Part shown: positions 38,248-46,273 of the stretch, one piece after another
Layout: each line of letters opens with the position of its first letter
Position numbering within the stretch: the stretch's first letter is position 1
DNA from: Burkholderia contaminans
GTDB taxonomy: Bacteria; Pseudomonadota; Gammaproteobacteria; Burkholderiales; Burkholderiaceae
Direction: 5' to 3'
NCBI RefSeq assembly: GCF_029633825.1
Contig: NZ_CP090640.1
Location: 3,348,001 to 3,412,000, forward strand
Length of the DNA: 64,000 nt
Position numbers and translations under genes: made by a program
Notes under the pieces: generated by a model
Told to the model about the DNA's origin: nothing
Database searches by the model: none
Seen by the model: only the letters and a program-made list of their open reading frames with translations

Positions 38248-39132
38248 ATGCAGACCGCAGTCGGATTCATCGGCCTTGGCGTGATGGGCACGCCGATGGC
38301 GCTCAATCTTGCACGGGCCGGTACGCCGCTCATCGTGTGGAGCCGGTCGCACGGCAGCGACAATGCGCTGCGCGACGCCGGCGCGCGCGTGGCCGACCAT
38401 GCAGACGACGTGTTCGCGGCCTGCCGCACCGTCATCCTGATGCTCGCGAACGACGCGGCGACCGATGCCGTCCTCGGACGCGGCACGACCGATTTCAGCC
38501 GCCGCGTCGCCGGACATACGATCGTCAACATGGACACGCATCCGCCCGAATACTCGCGCGCGCTGGCCGACGAAATCGCCGCCGCGTCGGGCCGTTACGT
38601 TGAAGCACCCGTGTCGGGGTCGCGCAAGCCGGCCGAAGCCGGTCAACTCGTCGTGATGCTCGCCGGCGCGCCGGACGACGTCGACGCCGTCCGTTCGCTC
38701 GTGAAGCCACTGTGCCGCGACAGCTTCGTGTGCGGCGACGTACCGTCGGCGCTGACGATGAAGCTCGCCGTGAACCTGTTCCTGATCACGATGGTCACCG
38801 GCCTGACCGAAGCCACGCATTTCGCGCAACGCCACGGCATCGATCTCGCCCGCTTCGCCGACGTGCTGAACGCAGGCCCGATGGCGAGCGACGTGTCACG
38901 CGTGAAGCTCGGCAAACTCGTCGCGGCGGATTTCTCGGTGCAGGCCGCGATCACCGACGTGCTGAAGAATGCCCGCCTCGTTGCCGAATCCGCGCGCGGC
39001 ATCGGCATCGCGTCGCCCCTGCTCGACATCTGCCATGCGCTGTACGGCGAGACCGAGCGAGCCGGACATGGCGCTGACGACATGGTCGCGGTGATCCGCG
39101 CGATCGAGCAGCGCACCGACCACGCACAATGA
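38248..39132 (+). CDS. NAD(P)-dependent oxidoreductase, 3-hydroxyisobutyrate dehydrogenase family
   Basis: A 294-residue beta-hydroxyacid dehydrogenase with the Rossmann motif GFIGLGVMGTPMALNLARAG, the substrate motif YVEAPVSGSRKPAEAG (~118) and the catalytic lysine in ALTMKLAVNLFL (~170). It is a second member of the family in this window but only distantly similar to the one at 13516-14409. ATG 38248 follows gggag; the frame start at 38152 lies within unrelated leader. The stop overlaps the next gene's first possible ATG by 4 bp. Confidence 0.87.
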   Translation: MQTAVGFIGLGVMGTPMALNLARAGTPLIVWSRSHGSDNALRDAGARVADHADDVFAACRTVILMLANDAATDAVLGRGTTDFSRRVAGHTIVNMDTHPPEYSRALADEIAAASGRYVEAPVSGSRKPAEAGQLVVMLAGAPDDVDAVRSLVKPLCRDSFVCGDVPSALTMKLAVNLFLITMVTGLTEATHFAQRHGIDLARFADVLNAGPMASDVSRVKLGKLVAADFSVQAAITDVLKNARLVAESARGIGIASPLLDICHALYGETERAGHGADDMVAVIRAIEQRTDHAQ

Positions 39133-39674
39133 AACGTCGCCGGCCGCCCCACCCACCCGAACGCACCCGCGCGCAGCACCACATGTCCGACTCATCTCGC
39201 TCCCCGACCCGCATCCCCGCTTCCGTCCGCCCGGTTCCCGCCGTGATCGGCATCGTGCTGCGGGAGCGCGACGTACTGCTGGTACGTCGCGCCAATCCGC
39301 CCGATGCGGGATGCTGGGGCTTTCCCGGCGGCAAGATCGAAGTGGGGGAATCGATTGCGAGCGCGGTAGTGCGCGAGATCGCCGAAGAGACGACCATGGA
39401 CGTCGAGGCGCTCGACGCCTTTACCGCGCTGGATGCGTTCGATTACGATGCTGGCGGCGACGTGCGTCAGCATTTCGTCATGGTCGCGGTGCTGTGCCGA
39501 TGGTTGCGCGGCACGCCTGCCGCCGGCGACGATGCGCTCGATGCGCGCTGGTTCGATCTCGCCGAACTCGACCGCGATGACTTGCCGATGAGCGCGGGGG
39601 TTCGTGATGTCGCGCGACGCGCGATCGAGCATGCTGCGGTCCCTGGTCACGCGCAGCGTCCGGCCAATACTTGA
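39129..39674 (+). CDS. Nudix hydrolase
   Basis: A 181-residue Nudix protein, probably an ADP-ribose or nucleotide-sugar pyrophosphatase. The Nudix box reads GGKIEVGESIASAVVREIAEE in residues ~67-87, with the REIAEE metal ligands intact. The canonical glycine after EE-x is threonine here (EETTMD), a tolerated but unusual change. The first ~28 residues are Pro/Arg/Ser-rich and unconserved; a second ATG at 39183 (MSDSSRSPT) may be the true start. The 39129 ATG overlaps the upstream stop, suggesting coupling. Confidence 0.8.
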   Translation: MKRRRPPHPPERTRAQHHMSDSSRSPTRIPASVRPVPAVIGIVLRERDVLLVRRANPPDAGCWGFPGGKIEVGESIASAVVREIAEETTMDVEALDAFTALDAFDYDAGGDVRQHFVMVAVLCRWLRGTPAAGDDALDARWFDLAELDRDDLPMSAGVRDVARRAIEHAAVPGHAQRPANT

Positions 39675-39790
39675 AAACCTGAAACACCGCCGTCTTTCTC
39701 GCAGCCTTTGCGAGCGGCCCGATCGGGGCCATGACGGTGCCGGCTACCCGCCGACGAACTGCCAATTACAAATCAAAGACGGGCCAACCC

Positions 39791-40255
39791 ATGATCAGAA
39801 TTCGCAAATCCACCCCGGCCGACGGCGCACGCGTGCTGGATATCTGGCGCAACGCGGTCGACGCCACGCACCCGTTCCTCAGCGACGACGACCGACGTGC
39901 GATCGAATCCGAAGTCGTCGCGTTCCTGCCCGGTGCGCCGCTCGATCTCGCCGTCGACGATTCCGACCGCGCGATCGGCTTCATGCTGCTCGACGGCAGT
40001 CATATGGAAGCGCTGTTCGTCGATCCCGCTCACCATGGCGCGGGTGTCGGGCGCCTGCTCGTGGAAGATGCGCTCAAGCGTCACCCCGACCTGTCGACCG
40101 ACGTCAACGAGCAGAACGAAGCGGCGGCAGGATTCTATGAACGGCTCGGCTTCGAGCGCACCGGGCGATCGGCGCTCGATGGGCAGGGGCGCGCCTATCC
40201 GTTGATTCACCTGCGCTATCGCACGAAACCGTCGTCCTCGCCGCAGCACGCATGA
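39791..40255 (+). CDS. GNAT family N-acetyltransferase, YjaB-like
   Basis: A 154-residue GNAT enzyme. It starts IRIRKSTPADGARVLDIWRNAV and has the acetyl-CoA-binding turn HHGAGVGRLLVEDAL (motif A, ~80-94) and the DVNEQNEAAAGFYERLGF motif B segment typical of YjaB-like members. ATG 39791 gives the usual family start. The substrate is unknown; stand-alone gene. Confidence 0.82.
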   Translation: MIRIRKSTPADGARVLDIWRNAVDATHPFLSDDDRRAIESEVVAFLPGAPLDLAVDDSDRAIGFMLLDGSHMEALFVDPAHHGAGVGRLLVEDALKRHPDLSTDVNEQNEAAAGFYERLGFERTGRSALDGQGRAYPLIHLRYRTKPSSSPQHA

Positions 40256-40440
40256 TCGTGGCCCGCGCGGGATAGCACGCCGCCCTTCACGTCGTGCGCT
40301 CCGGGCGGTCGGGTCATCGATCGGTTCGGCACGCCCCGCACGGATGAGCGTTTCCCGGGCTGAACGAGCCTGTCGCGGGCCTGGAGATGCTAACCTCTCG
40401 GCCACTCTAACGACACCGCGTGAAGCCACAGGATTCGACC

Positions 40441-41058
40441 ATGCAAACCGTTGCGGTACTGGACTTCGAAACAACCGGACTTTCGCCGAATATGGGCGAC
40501 CGTGCGACCGAAATCGCCGTCATCCTGCTACGGGACGGTGAAATCGTCGACCGTTTCCAGAGCCTGATGAATGCAGGCAGACGCATTCCGTCCGATGTCG
40601 TCGCGCTGACCGGCATCACGAACGAGATGATCGCAGCGGCGCCGCCGGCGTCGAAGGTCATGAAGGAAGCCGCGGCGTTCGTCGGCAAGCATGCGGTCGT
40701 GGCCCACAACGCCGGTTTCGACAAACGGTTCTGGCAGTCGGAACTCGGGCTGCTTGGCGAGTCGGCCGAGCATGCGTTTGCTTGCACGATGCTCGTGGCG
40801 AGACGCATCTACCCGGATGCCACGAGTCACCGCCTGTCGAGCCTGGTCGATATGCTGCGGCTGCCGAAATCGGGCCGTGCGCACCGGGCGATGGTCGATG
40901 CCGAGATGGCCGGGCACCTGTGGTGTCGGCTGCAGCACGACATTGCGCGGACTTACGGACTGAATCGCATCGATCACGCACTCATGGCGCGTGTACAGGC
41001 CACGGCGAAGGCGAAAGTGCCGACTTACCTGCGTTCGCTCGTGGGCGCACACGCGTGA
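40441..41058 (+). CDS. DnaQ-like 3'-5' exonuclease
   Basis: A 205-residue DEDDh exonuclease of the DnaQ/PolC-epsilon superfamily. Exo I is AVLDFETTGLSP (Asp and Glu), Exo II lies in VVAHNAGFDKRF, and Exo III is AHRAMVDAEMAGHLW with the final His and Asp. It lacks the polymerase-binding tail of true epsilon subunits, so it is a free-standing nuclease. ATG 40441 follows cagga; a GTG at 40420 would add seven residues. It is the last core-looking gene before the accessory region and is followed by a strong terminator. Confidence 0.85.
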   Translation: MQTVAVLDFETTGLSPNMGDRATEIAVILLRDGEIVDRFQSLMNAGRRIPSDVVALTGITNEMIAAAPPASKVMKEAAAFVGKHAVVAHNAGFDKRFWQSELGLLGESAEHAFACTMLVARRIYPDATSHRLSSLVDMLRLPKSGRAHRAMVDAEMAGHLWCRLQHDIARTYGLNRIDHALMARVQATAKAKVPTYLRSLVGAHA

Positions 41059-41098
41059 GCATCCGGGTCGCGATGCTTCCGACTCGCGCAATCCACTG

Positions 41099-41106
41099 AT
41101 GAAAAA
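41099..41106 (-). other. candidate ICE attachment core TTTTTCAT
   Basis: The minus strand reads TTTTTCAT exactly where ordinary chromosomal genes give way to accessory DNA. This is the 8-bp att core I recall for Tn4371-type elements, and Tn4371-like trb genes follow at 55.6-61.9 kb. It is short and lies within the A-tract of the terminator stem, so chance is possible; a second copy beyond the right edge would be needed. Confidence 0.35.
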
Positions 41107-41134
41107 CGGCTTGGCAATCTGCCAAGCCGTTTTC
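41103..41134 (+). terminator. intrinsic terminator after the exonuclease gene
   Basis: A 14-bp perfect stem (aaaacggcttggca / tgccaagccgtttt, loop atc) lies 45 bp after the stop, with flanking A- and T-tracts that would make it work in both directions. Confidence 0.85.
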
Positions 41135-41229
41135 TTGTCGCAACACTCTTCCGGTCGATTCCGAATACAAGGCAACGGCAGGACAGCCATTTTGTGGCCG
41201 CCCACGATCGTGTCATGCAAGGGCCCTCC

Positions 41230-41350
41230 TTGCACATGATGATGCAGATGAACCGGCTCACGTCGCCCTGACGCACCTGCGCGCACTTGCAGCGCAGCAT
41301 GATGAGCAGGTTGTGCGCCCAACCGATTTCTCCAACCAGTGGCGGAGTTT
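41230..41350 (-). pseudogene. fragment of a YhcG/DUF1016-type PDDEXK nuclease gene
   Basis: On the minus strand a short peptide, LVGEIGWAHNLLIM followed by LRCKCAQ, closely resembles the conserved EIxWxHNLxIxxRCK core of YhcG/DUF1016 proteins. The similarity breaks off within ~45 codons on both sides and no start or full domain is present. This appears to be a relic left at the junction of core and accessory DNA. Identification rests on motif memory only. Confidence 0.4.
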
Positions 41351-41411
41351 GGGCTCGGCACTGCATCCCGAAGAATCTGACGCGTGTACCACCGGTTCTG
41401 CGCCGAACATG

Positions 41412-42341
41412 TCAGGCGCCCGTCCTTATGACATTCCCGGGCTGCATTGCTTGTTTGGCGGCCGCTGGCACCAGTTCGCCCAACCGGGACAGGAAGAGCT
41501 TGAGGATTGGCGAGGCGTTGGAGCGGCTGTGACCGACAACGAGGTCGATTGTCGGCGCATCTCCCGCCAGCGGGCGGCTCACCACGGACCACGGCAGCAG
41601 GTTCTCGACGTAGTCGGGAATCAACGTCAGCCCGCGCGTCGACGCCACGAGCGACATCACCATCGCCGGGTTGTCCACGCCCTGGGTGGGCGTAAGCGTC
41701 ACACCTTCGCGCTGCAGGTACGTGTCCACCACAGAACGCAGCACGCGTGCCTTGTTGGCCATGGCCACGAAAGGCTGTCCCACGAGTTGCTGCGGGCGGA
41801 TGCGCTCTTGCGACGCCAACGCGTGATCGCTCGGCATCAGCACGACCAGCGGCTCTTGCCCAACCGTCGTGTAGTCCAGATCGAAGCCCGGCTCGGCGCG
41901 CAGGAAGGCCAGATCCAGCCGGCCACGCGCCAATGCATCCGCCAGGTCCGGTGAGTAATCGCTGGAGACCGTCACATCGATGTTCGGCAGCTCGTCGCGT
42001 AGCAGGTTCAGCGCCTTCGGCAGCCAGGTCATCTCCTGCCCGGTCAGGAATCCCAGTGCAAAACGCTGCTTGCTCGGCTGCGCCGCCCGGCGCGCGGCCT
42101 CGATCGCCGCATCAACCTGGCTCAGGGCCAGCCGCGCGTGATCGATGAAGGCTTTCCCCGCCGGCGTCAGTTCGACGCCGCGCGTGCTGCGGCTCAGCAG
42201 ATCCACGCCGACCTGATCTTCCAGGTCGCGGATCTGCCGGCTCAGCGAAGGTTGGGAGGTATGCAGCCGACGCTCGGCAGCCACCGTCAGGCTGCCCGTC
42301 TCCGCCACGGCGATGAAGTAGCGCAGATGTCTCAGCTCCAT
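41412..42341 (-). CDS. LysR family transcriptional regulator
   Basis: A 309-residue LysR regulator: MELRHLRYFIAVAETGSLT, the helix-turn-helix RRLHTSQPSLSRQIRDLED, and an effector domain beginning FALGFLTGQEMTWLPKALNLL. Start 42341 follows gggagaaagc. It is divergent from the SDR gene at 42503, with 161 bp between, so it most likely controls the SDR-hydrolase-SDR-GST genes. Base composition is slightly lower in GC than the core region, in keeping with acquired cargo. Confidence 0.88.
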   Translation of the reverse strand: MELRHLRYFIAVAETGSLTVAAERRLHTSQPSLSRQIRDLEDQVGVDLLSRSTRGVELTPAGKAFIDHARLALSQVDAAIEAARRAAQPSKQRFALGFLTGQEMTWLPKALNLLRDELPNIDVTVSSDYSPDLADALARGRLDLAFLRAEPGFDLDYTTVGQEPLVVLMPSDHALASQERIRPQQLVGQPFVAMANKARVLRSVVDTYLQREGVTLTPTQGVDNPAMVMSLVASTRGLTLIPDYVENLLPWSVVSRPLAGDAPTIDLVVGHSRSNASPILKLFLSRLGELVPAAAKQAMQPGNVIRTGA

Positions 42342-42502
42342 GCTTTCTCCCATGCTTTTCAAGCATCCCCACCCGCTTACAAAGTCTTTTTGTTTGCGAG
42401 TGGAAGCCCCTAAATTCTCAACCATGGCGCCGGGAAAAGCAGCTTCCGAACCCCGGCAACCCATCGCCCATACGTCAACCGTCATACCTCAAGGAGCATA
42501 TC
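42342..42502. promoter_or_regulatory. divergent LysR/SDR control region
   Basis: A 161-bp gap between two divergent genes with a locally AT-richer stretch (42376-42420: acaaagtctttttg through taaattctc). A plausible -10 (TAAATT at ~42411) faces the SDR operon. A LysR box is expected here but no unambiguous T-N11-A palindrome was found by eye. Confidence 0.3.
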
Positions 42503-43252
42503 ATGACCTCCAACCCCGTCATTCTCGTCACCGGCGCGCTGACCGGCATCGGTCGCGCCACCGCCCTGGCGTTTGCAGGCAGCGGCGCCCGTCTCGTCAT
42601 CTCCGGCCGCCGGCCGGCGGAAGGCAAGGCGCTCGAATCCGAACTCCGTCAGCTGGGCACCGAGGCCCACTTCATCCAGGCCGATGTCCGGCACGACCAG
42701 GAGGTCCAGGATCTGGTGGACCAGACCGTGGCGCACTTCGGCCGCCTGGACGTGGCCGTCAACAACGCCGGCACCGAAGGCCAGCCCGGCCTGATCGTGA
42801 ACCAGACCGCCGACAGCTACGCCGCCACCTTCGACACCAACGTGCTCGGCACGCTGCTGAGCATGAAGCACGAACTGCGCGTGATGACTGCCCAGGGCAG
42901 CGGCAGCATCATCAACATCTCCTCGACTTACGGGCATGAAGGTGCGGCCTACGCGTCGGTGTACGCCGGCAGCAAGCATGCCGTCGAGGGCATGACCAAG
43001 TCCGCAGCGCTGGAAGTGGCGGCCGCGGGCGTTCGCGTCAACGCCGTGGCTCCCGGCCCGACCGACACCGGCATGCTGGACCGCTTCACCGGCACGCCGG
43101 AGAACAAGGCCGCGCTCGCTTCGGGCGTGCCGCTGGGCCGCGTCGGCAAGCCGGCCGAGATTGCAGCGGCCGTGCGCTTCCTGGCTTCGGACGCTGCAGC
43201 GTTCGTAACCGGCCAGATCGTCACCGTCGACGGCGGCAAGACCGCCGGCTGA
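42503..43252 (+). CDS. SDR family oxidoreductase
   Basis: A 249-residue classical short-chain dehydrogenase. It has TGALTGIGRATA (NAD(P)-binding, TGxxxGIG), NNAGTEG, catalytic serine in INISSTYG, and the YxxxK motif in SVYAGSKHAVEG, then the PGPTDTGM segment. It resembles the SDR-type oxidoreductases of quinone or xenobiotic cargo clusters. A ribosome site (caaggag) precedes the ATG. First gene of a four-gene plus-strand set (SDR, alpha/beta hydrolase, SDR, GST). Confidence 0.9.
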   Translation: MTSNPVILVTGALTGIGRATALAFAGSGARLVISGRRPAEGKALESELRQLGTEAHFIQADVRHDQEVQDLVDQTVAHFGRLDVAVNNAGTEGQPGLIVNQTADSYAATFDTNVLGTLLSMKHELRVMTAQGSGSIINISSTYGHEGAAYASVYAGSKHAVEGMTKSAALEVAAAGVRVNAVAPGPTDTGMLDRFTGTPENKAALASGVPLGRVGKPAEIAAAVRFLASDAAAFVTGQIVTVDGGKTAG

Positions 43253-43372
43253 TCCGAGCCGCGCCGAGCCGGCGCGGCCCTCCCTGTCGCCCGGGCAACG
43301 CCCGGCTTTGCACCGGAGCCGGGCAGCGTCTTGCCCGCTCAAGAATCCGTCAGCCTCATCCGGAATACGACC

Positions 43373-44233
43373 ATGAACGCCTTCACCCATCACACCGCCC
43401 CGACCCGGTACGTCGAGGCCAATGGCATCCGCTTCGCCTATCGCCGGTTCGGTAAGTCAAGCGGCGTGCCAATCGTTTTCAACCAGCACTACACCGGAAC
43501 GATGGACTATTGGGACCCGGCCGTGACCGACGGCCTGGCAGAGACGCGCGAAGTGATCCTGTTCAACAACGCCGGCGTGTCCAGCTCGTCCGGCGAGACG
43601 CCTGCCAGCTTCCCGGAAATGGGTGCCAACGCAATCGCCTTCATCCGCGCGCTCGGCCTCCACCAGGTCGATGTGCTGGGCATCTCGATTGGCGGCTTTG
43701 TCGCGCAGGAGATCGCACTTCAAGGCGGAGATCTCGTGCGCAAGCTCATCCTCGTCGGCACCGGCCATCGCGGCAACGACATGACGGCCAGCCGCTCGGC
43801 CGAGATCTTCGCGGGCCGCTACGAGCCGCCTGAACACCTCTGGCTGTCGGTGCACTTCGCTCCGTCCGACGCGAGCCAGAAAGCCGGCATCGACTTCCTT
43901 CAACGCAAGTGGCGCCGCCAGGATCGCGACCCGGAAGCGAGCGCGCAAACCGTCGCCGCCCAAGGCGTCGCCATCGGCAAGTGGATCGCGCCGGACGAGA
44001 ATGCGCTGGCCTACCTGAAGTCGATCCGGCAGCCCACGCTGATCGTCCAGGGCAGCAACGACGCGATCATCCCGACGGCGCACTCCGTCACGCTGCAGCA
44101 GCACCTGCCGAACGCCCAGCTGGTGATCTATCCGGACGCCGGCCACGGCTCGATCTATCAGTACCCGGAGCGCTTCGTCGCGCACGCCATTCAGTTCCTG
44201 AACGAAGGCCCGGCCGGCACGGCCAGCGCTTGA
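43373..44233 (+). CDS. alpha/beta hydrolase
   Basis: A 286-residue alpha/beta hydrolase. The nucleophile elbow is LGISIGGFVAQ (GxSxG, ~108), the acid is within QGSNDAIIPT (~233) and the histidine in PDAGHGSIYQ (~261). The oxyanion-hole region is NQHYTGTMDYWDP rather than the common HGxP. It could act on an ester or ring-cleavage product made by the flanking SDRs. ATG 43373 is chosen, since MNAFTHHT begins a typical leader. Confidence 0.88.
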   Translation: MNAFTHHTAPTRYVEANGIRFAYRRFGKSSGVPIVFNQHYTGTMDYWDPAVTDGLAETREVILFNNAGVSSSSGETPASFPEMGANAIAFIRALGLHQVDVLGISIGGFVAQEIALQGGDLVRKLILVGTGHRGNDMTASRSAEIFAGRYEPPEHLWLSVHFAPSDASQKAGIDFLQRKWRRQDRDPEASAQTVAAQGVAIGKWIAPDENALAYLKSIRQPTLIVQGSNDAIIPTAHSVTLQQHLPNAQLVIYPDAGHGSIYQYPERFVAHAIQFLNEGPAGTASA

Positions 44234-44265
44234 GCGACCTCGCAACCTCTTTGGAGATGGACGTC

Positions 44266-45012
44266 ATGAACTCACTCACAGGCAAGACCGCGCTCGTCAC
44301 CGGTGCTTCGCGCGGCATCGGCCGGGCCACCGCGTTGACACTGGCCGCGGCCGGCGCGCAGGTCCTGGTTCACTACGGCAGCGGCGAAACGGACGCGACG
44401 GCTGTGGTCGACGAGATCCGCCGCGCCGGCGGCAAAGCCGAGACGATCGCAACCGACCTGCGTTCGCCGGACGGTCCCCACAAGCTCGCCGAGCGTGTTC
44501 GCACCATCATCGGCGGACGGCTGGATGTTCTGGTGGCCAATGCCGGCATCGCCAGGGCCGCGTCGATCGAGGAGACGACGGTCGAGGACTTCGACGCGCT
44601 CTTCGCCGTCAACGTGCGTGCACCTTTTTTCCTCGTGCAGCAACTACTGCCCGCTCTGTGCAAAGGAAGCAGCATCGTCCTGCTGTCCTCGCTGGCGGCA
44701 CGCGCCTCGGTCGGCACGCTCTCTGCCTACTCGGCCACCAAGGGGGCGGTCGATACGCTGGTGAAGCACTGGGCCGCGGCGCTCGGCCCGCGTGGCATCC
44801 GCGTCAACGCAGTGGCGCCGGGCGTGGTGGAGACCGAGATGTCGAGCTTCACCAAGACGGACGCCGGCCGCGAGGCAACCCTCGGCATGCAGGCGTTGCA
44901 ACGCCTGGCCCAACCCGACGACATCGCCAGCGTCGTCGCGTTCCTGGCCTCGGACCAGTCGCGCTGGATCACCGGTGACACGTTGCGCGTGGATGGCGGC
45001 TCCAAGCTCTGA
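44266..45012 (+). CDS. SDR family oxidoreductase
   Basis: A 248-residue classical SDR of the FabG-like type: TGASRGIGRATAL, VANAGIARAAS, LLSSLAARAS with the catalytic serine, YSATKGAVDTL with Tyr and Lys, and the C-terminal WITGDTLRVDGG. ATG 44266 has ttggagatgg at the right distance. It starts 32 bp after the hydrolase stop, and the GST gene follows 34 bp later, so the set is an operon. Confidence 0.9.
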   Translation: MNSLTGKTALVTGASRGIGRATALTLAAAGAQVLVHYGSGETDATAVVDEIRRAGGKAETIATDLRSPDGPHKLAERVRTIIGGRLDVLVANAGIARAASIEETTVEDFDALFAVNVRAPFFLVQQLLPALCKGSSIVLLSSLAARASVGTLSAYSATKGAVDTLVKHWAAALGPRGIRVNAVAPGVVETEMSSFTKTDAGREATLGMQALQRLAQPDDIASVVAFLASDQSRWITGDTLRVDGGSKL

Positions 45013-45046
45013 GCCCCCGCCCATTCAATCTCTCAAGGAAATTCAA

Positions 45047-45679
45047 ATGAAGCTCTATCACTCCACCTCGTCGCCCAATTCGCGCCGCGTGCGCATCCTG
45101 CTCGCCGAGAAGGGTCTCACTCCCACCCTGGTCCCCGTCGACCTGGGCACGGGCGAACAACACGGCGACGCCTACCGCGCCATCAATCCTCGCCGCGTCG
45201 TGCCCACGCTGGTGCTGGACGACGGGACGACCATCGGCGAAGTGCCCGTCATCAGCCGCTACCTCGATGATGTGTACCCGACGCCGTCGCTCTTCGGCAC
45301 GACGCCCGCGGAGCAGGCCGTGGTCTCGATGTGGGATCGCCGCATCGAGCAGGAAGGCTTTGCGTCAGTGATGGAAGCGATTCGGAACAAGGCGCCCGGC
45401 CTGAAAGGCCGGGCGATCGCGGGACCGCACGACTACGAGCAGATCCCTGCACTGGTCGAGCGCAGCACGCGGCGCGTGAAGAATCTGTTCGCGGACATGA
45501 ACGCGCGGCTGGCCGAGTCGCCCTTCGCCGCTGGCGAGAACTTCTCGGTAGCGGACATCACGCTGCTCGTCACGGTGGATTTCGCCGCGAAGGCGATCGA
45601 CTTGTCGATTCCGGAAGAATTCCACGCCCTGCGACGCTGGTATGACGCCGTCTCGCTTCGCGGCAGTGCAGCCGCTTGA
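45047..45679 (+). CDS. glutathione S-transferase family protein
   Basis: A 210-residue GST with the N-terminal thioredoxin-like domain (MKLYHSTSSPNSRRVRILLAEKG, active-site serine/cysteine region SPNSRRVR, cis-proline turn RRVVPTLVLDDG and the glutathione-binding GEVPVISRYLDD), and the all-helical C-terminal domain (AGENFSVADITLLVTVDF). Ribosome site caagga lies before the ATG. Together with the SDRs and the hydrolase it suggests handling of electrophilic or quinone-like substrates. Probably mobile-element cargo. Confidence 0.92.
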   Translation: MKLYHSTSSPNSRRVRILLAEKGLTPTLVPVDLGTGEQHGDAYRAINPRRVVPTLVLDDGTTIGEVPVISRYLDDVYPTPSLFGTTPAEQAVVSMWDRRIEQEGFASVMEAIRNKAPGLKGRAIAGPHDYEQIPALVERSTRRVKNLFADMNARLAESPFAAGENFSVADITLLVTVDFAAKAIDLSIPEEFHALRRWYDAVSLRGSAAA

Positions 45680-45800
45680 ACACGGTCCGTTTCGCATATT
45701 CCGAACCGTTCACCGTGTCCAATTTTTGGCGGTTTTGCCGTCAGGGATCGGGAGACCGGTGGATGCCCGGAAAGCCGCGTAAAACAAGCTTCCCGGAGAA

Positions 45801-45829
45801 GACTTTTACCGTCGAAGACGGTAAAAGTC
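45801..45829. repeat. perfect inverted repeat GACTTTTACCGTC
   Basis: Thirteen-base arms (GACTTTTACCGTC and GACGGTAAAAGTC) with a 3-base loop (gaa). No T-run follows. The internal TTTTACCGTC is repeated twice more downstream. Confidence 0.75.
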
Positions 45830-45926
45830 TGAATAGTGAACGGGAATGTCTTGATCCGGCCTCGATTTTTACCGTCAGATCGACGGCCAACTTGTTTTGC
45901 TGGCCGGCGATAGCCATCGATAGATT

Positions 45927-45962
45927 CCGTGACGTATCGACCTGAAGGTCAACACGTCACGG
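45927..45962. repeat. near-perfect 36-bp palindrome
   Basis: Arms of 17 bases (CCGTGACGTATCGACCT and AGGTCAACACGTCACGG) differ at two positions and are separated by two bases. CGATAG-type direct repeats lie on both sides. A TTTTT tract follows 4 bp after on the plus strand (45966-45970), so it could also end GST transcription. Confidence 0.7.
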
Positions 45963-46273
45963 CAGTTTTTCGATAGCTGGCGATAGTCCTCGAAGGCCGT
46001 CAATTCACTCCCACTCCATCATCAACAGGCTGCCCAAACCCGCATGGTTAAAGGACTTGGCTGTGATCGACATGGGCATTACCGTCGCTTTTACCGTCAG
46101 AAGCGCATATCTTTTGCTGGTGCGAGAGATGGAGCGATTTGCGGGGAAGCGACTCTTTTGACTTCATTGTCAACCGCTTTCAATCATACTCCGGCGGGCT
46201 CGCTACGGAGTTTCACACGGTGTCATGCTCATCCTTACTTCGTAGTAGGACGCCCAATGGTATGCCCGCACAA

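Larger units (their letters stand above)
45680..46273. other. gene-free, palindrome-rich segment
   Basis: About 590 bp with no convincing gene between the GST gene and a convergent hypothetical gene. It contains two large palindromes (45801-45829, 45927-45962), the element TTTTACCGTC at 45804, 45867 and 46089 in one orientation and at 45817-45826 inverted, and four copies of CGATAG flanking the second palindrome (~45907-45985). This reads as a recombination, attachment or replication-control site rather than a promoter. Confidence 0.5.

Noticed and set aside
46005..46025. CACTCCCACTC, resembling the reverse complement of the guaA 3' end (EWE stop), a common island insertion site
   Set aside because: Only ~12 bp match and there is no guaA coding sequence on either side, so the similarity is too weak to call an att site by itself.
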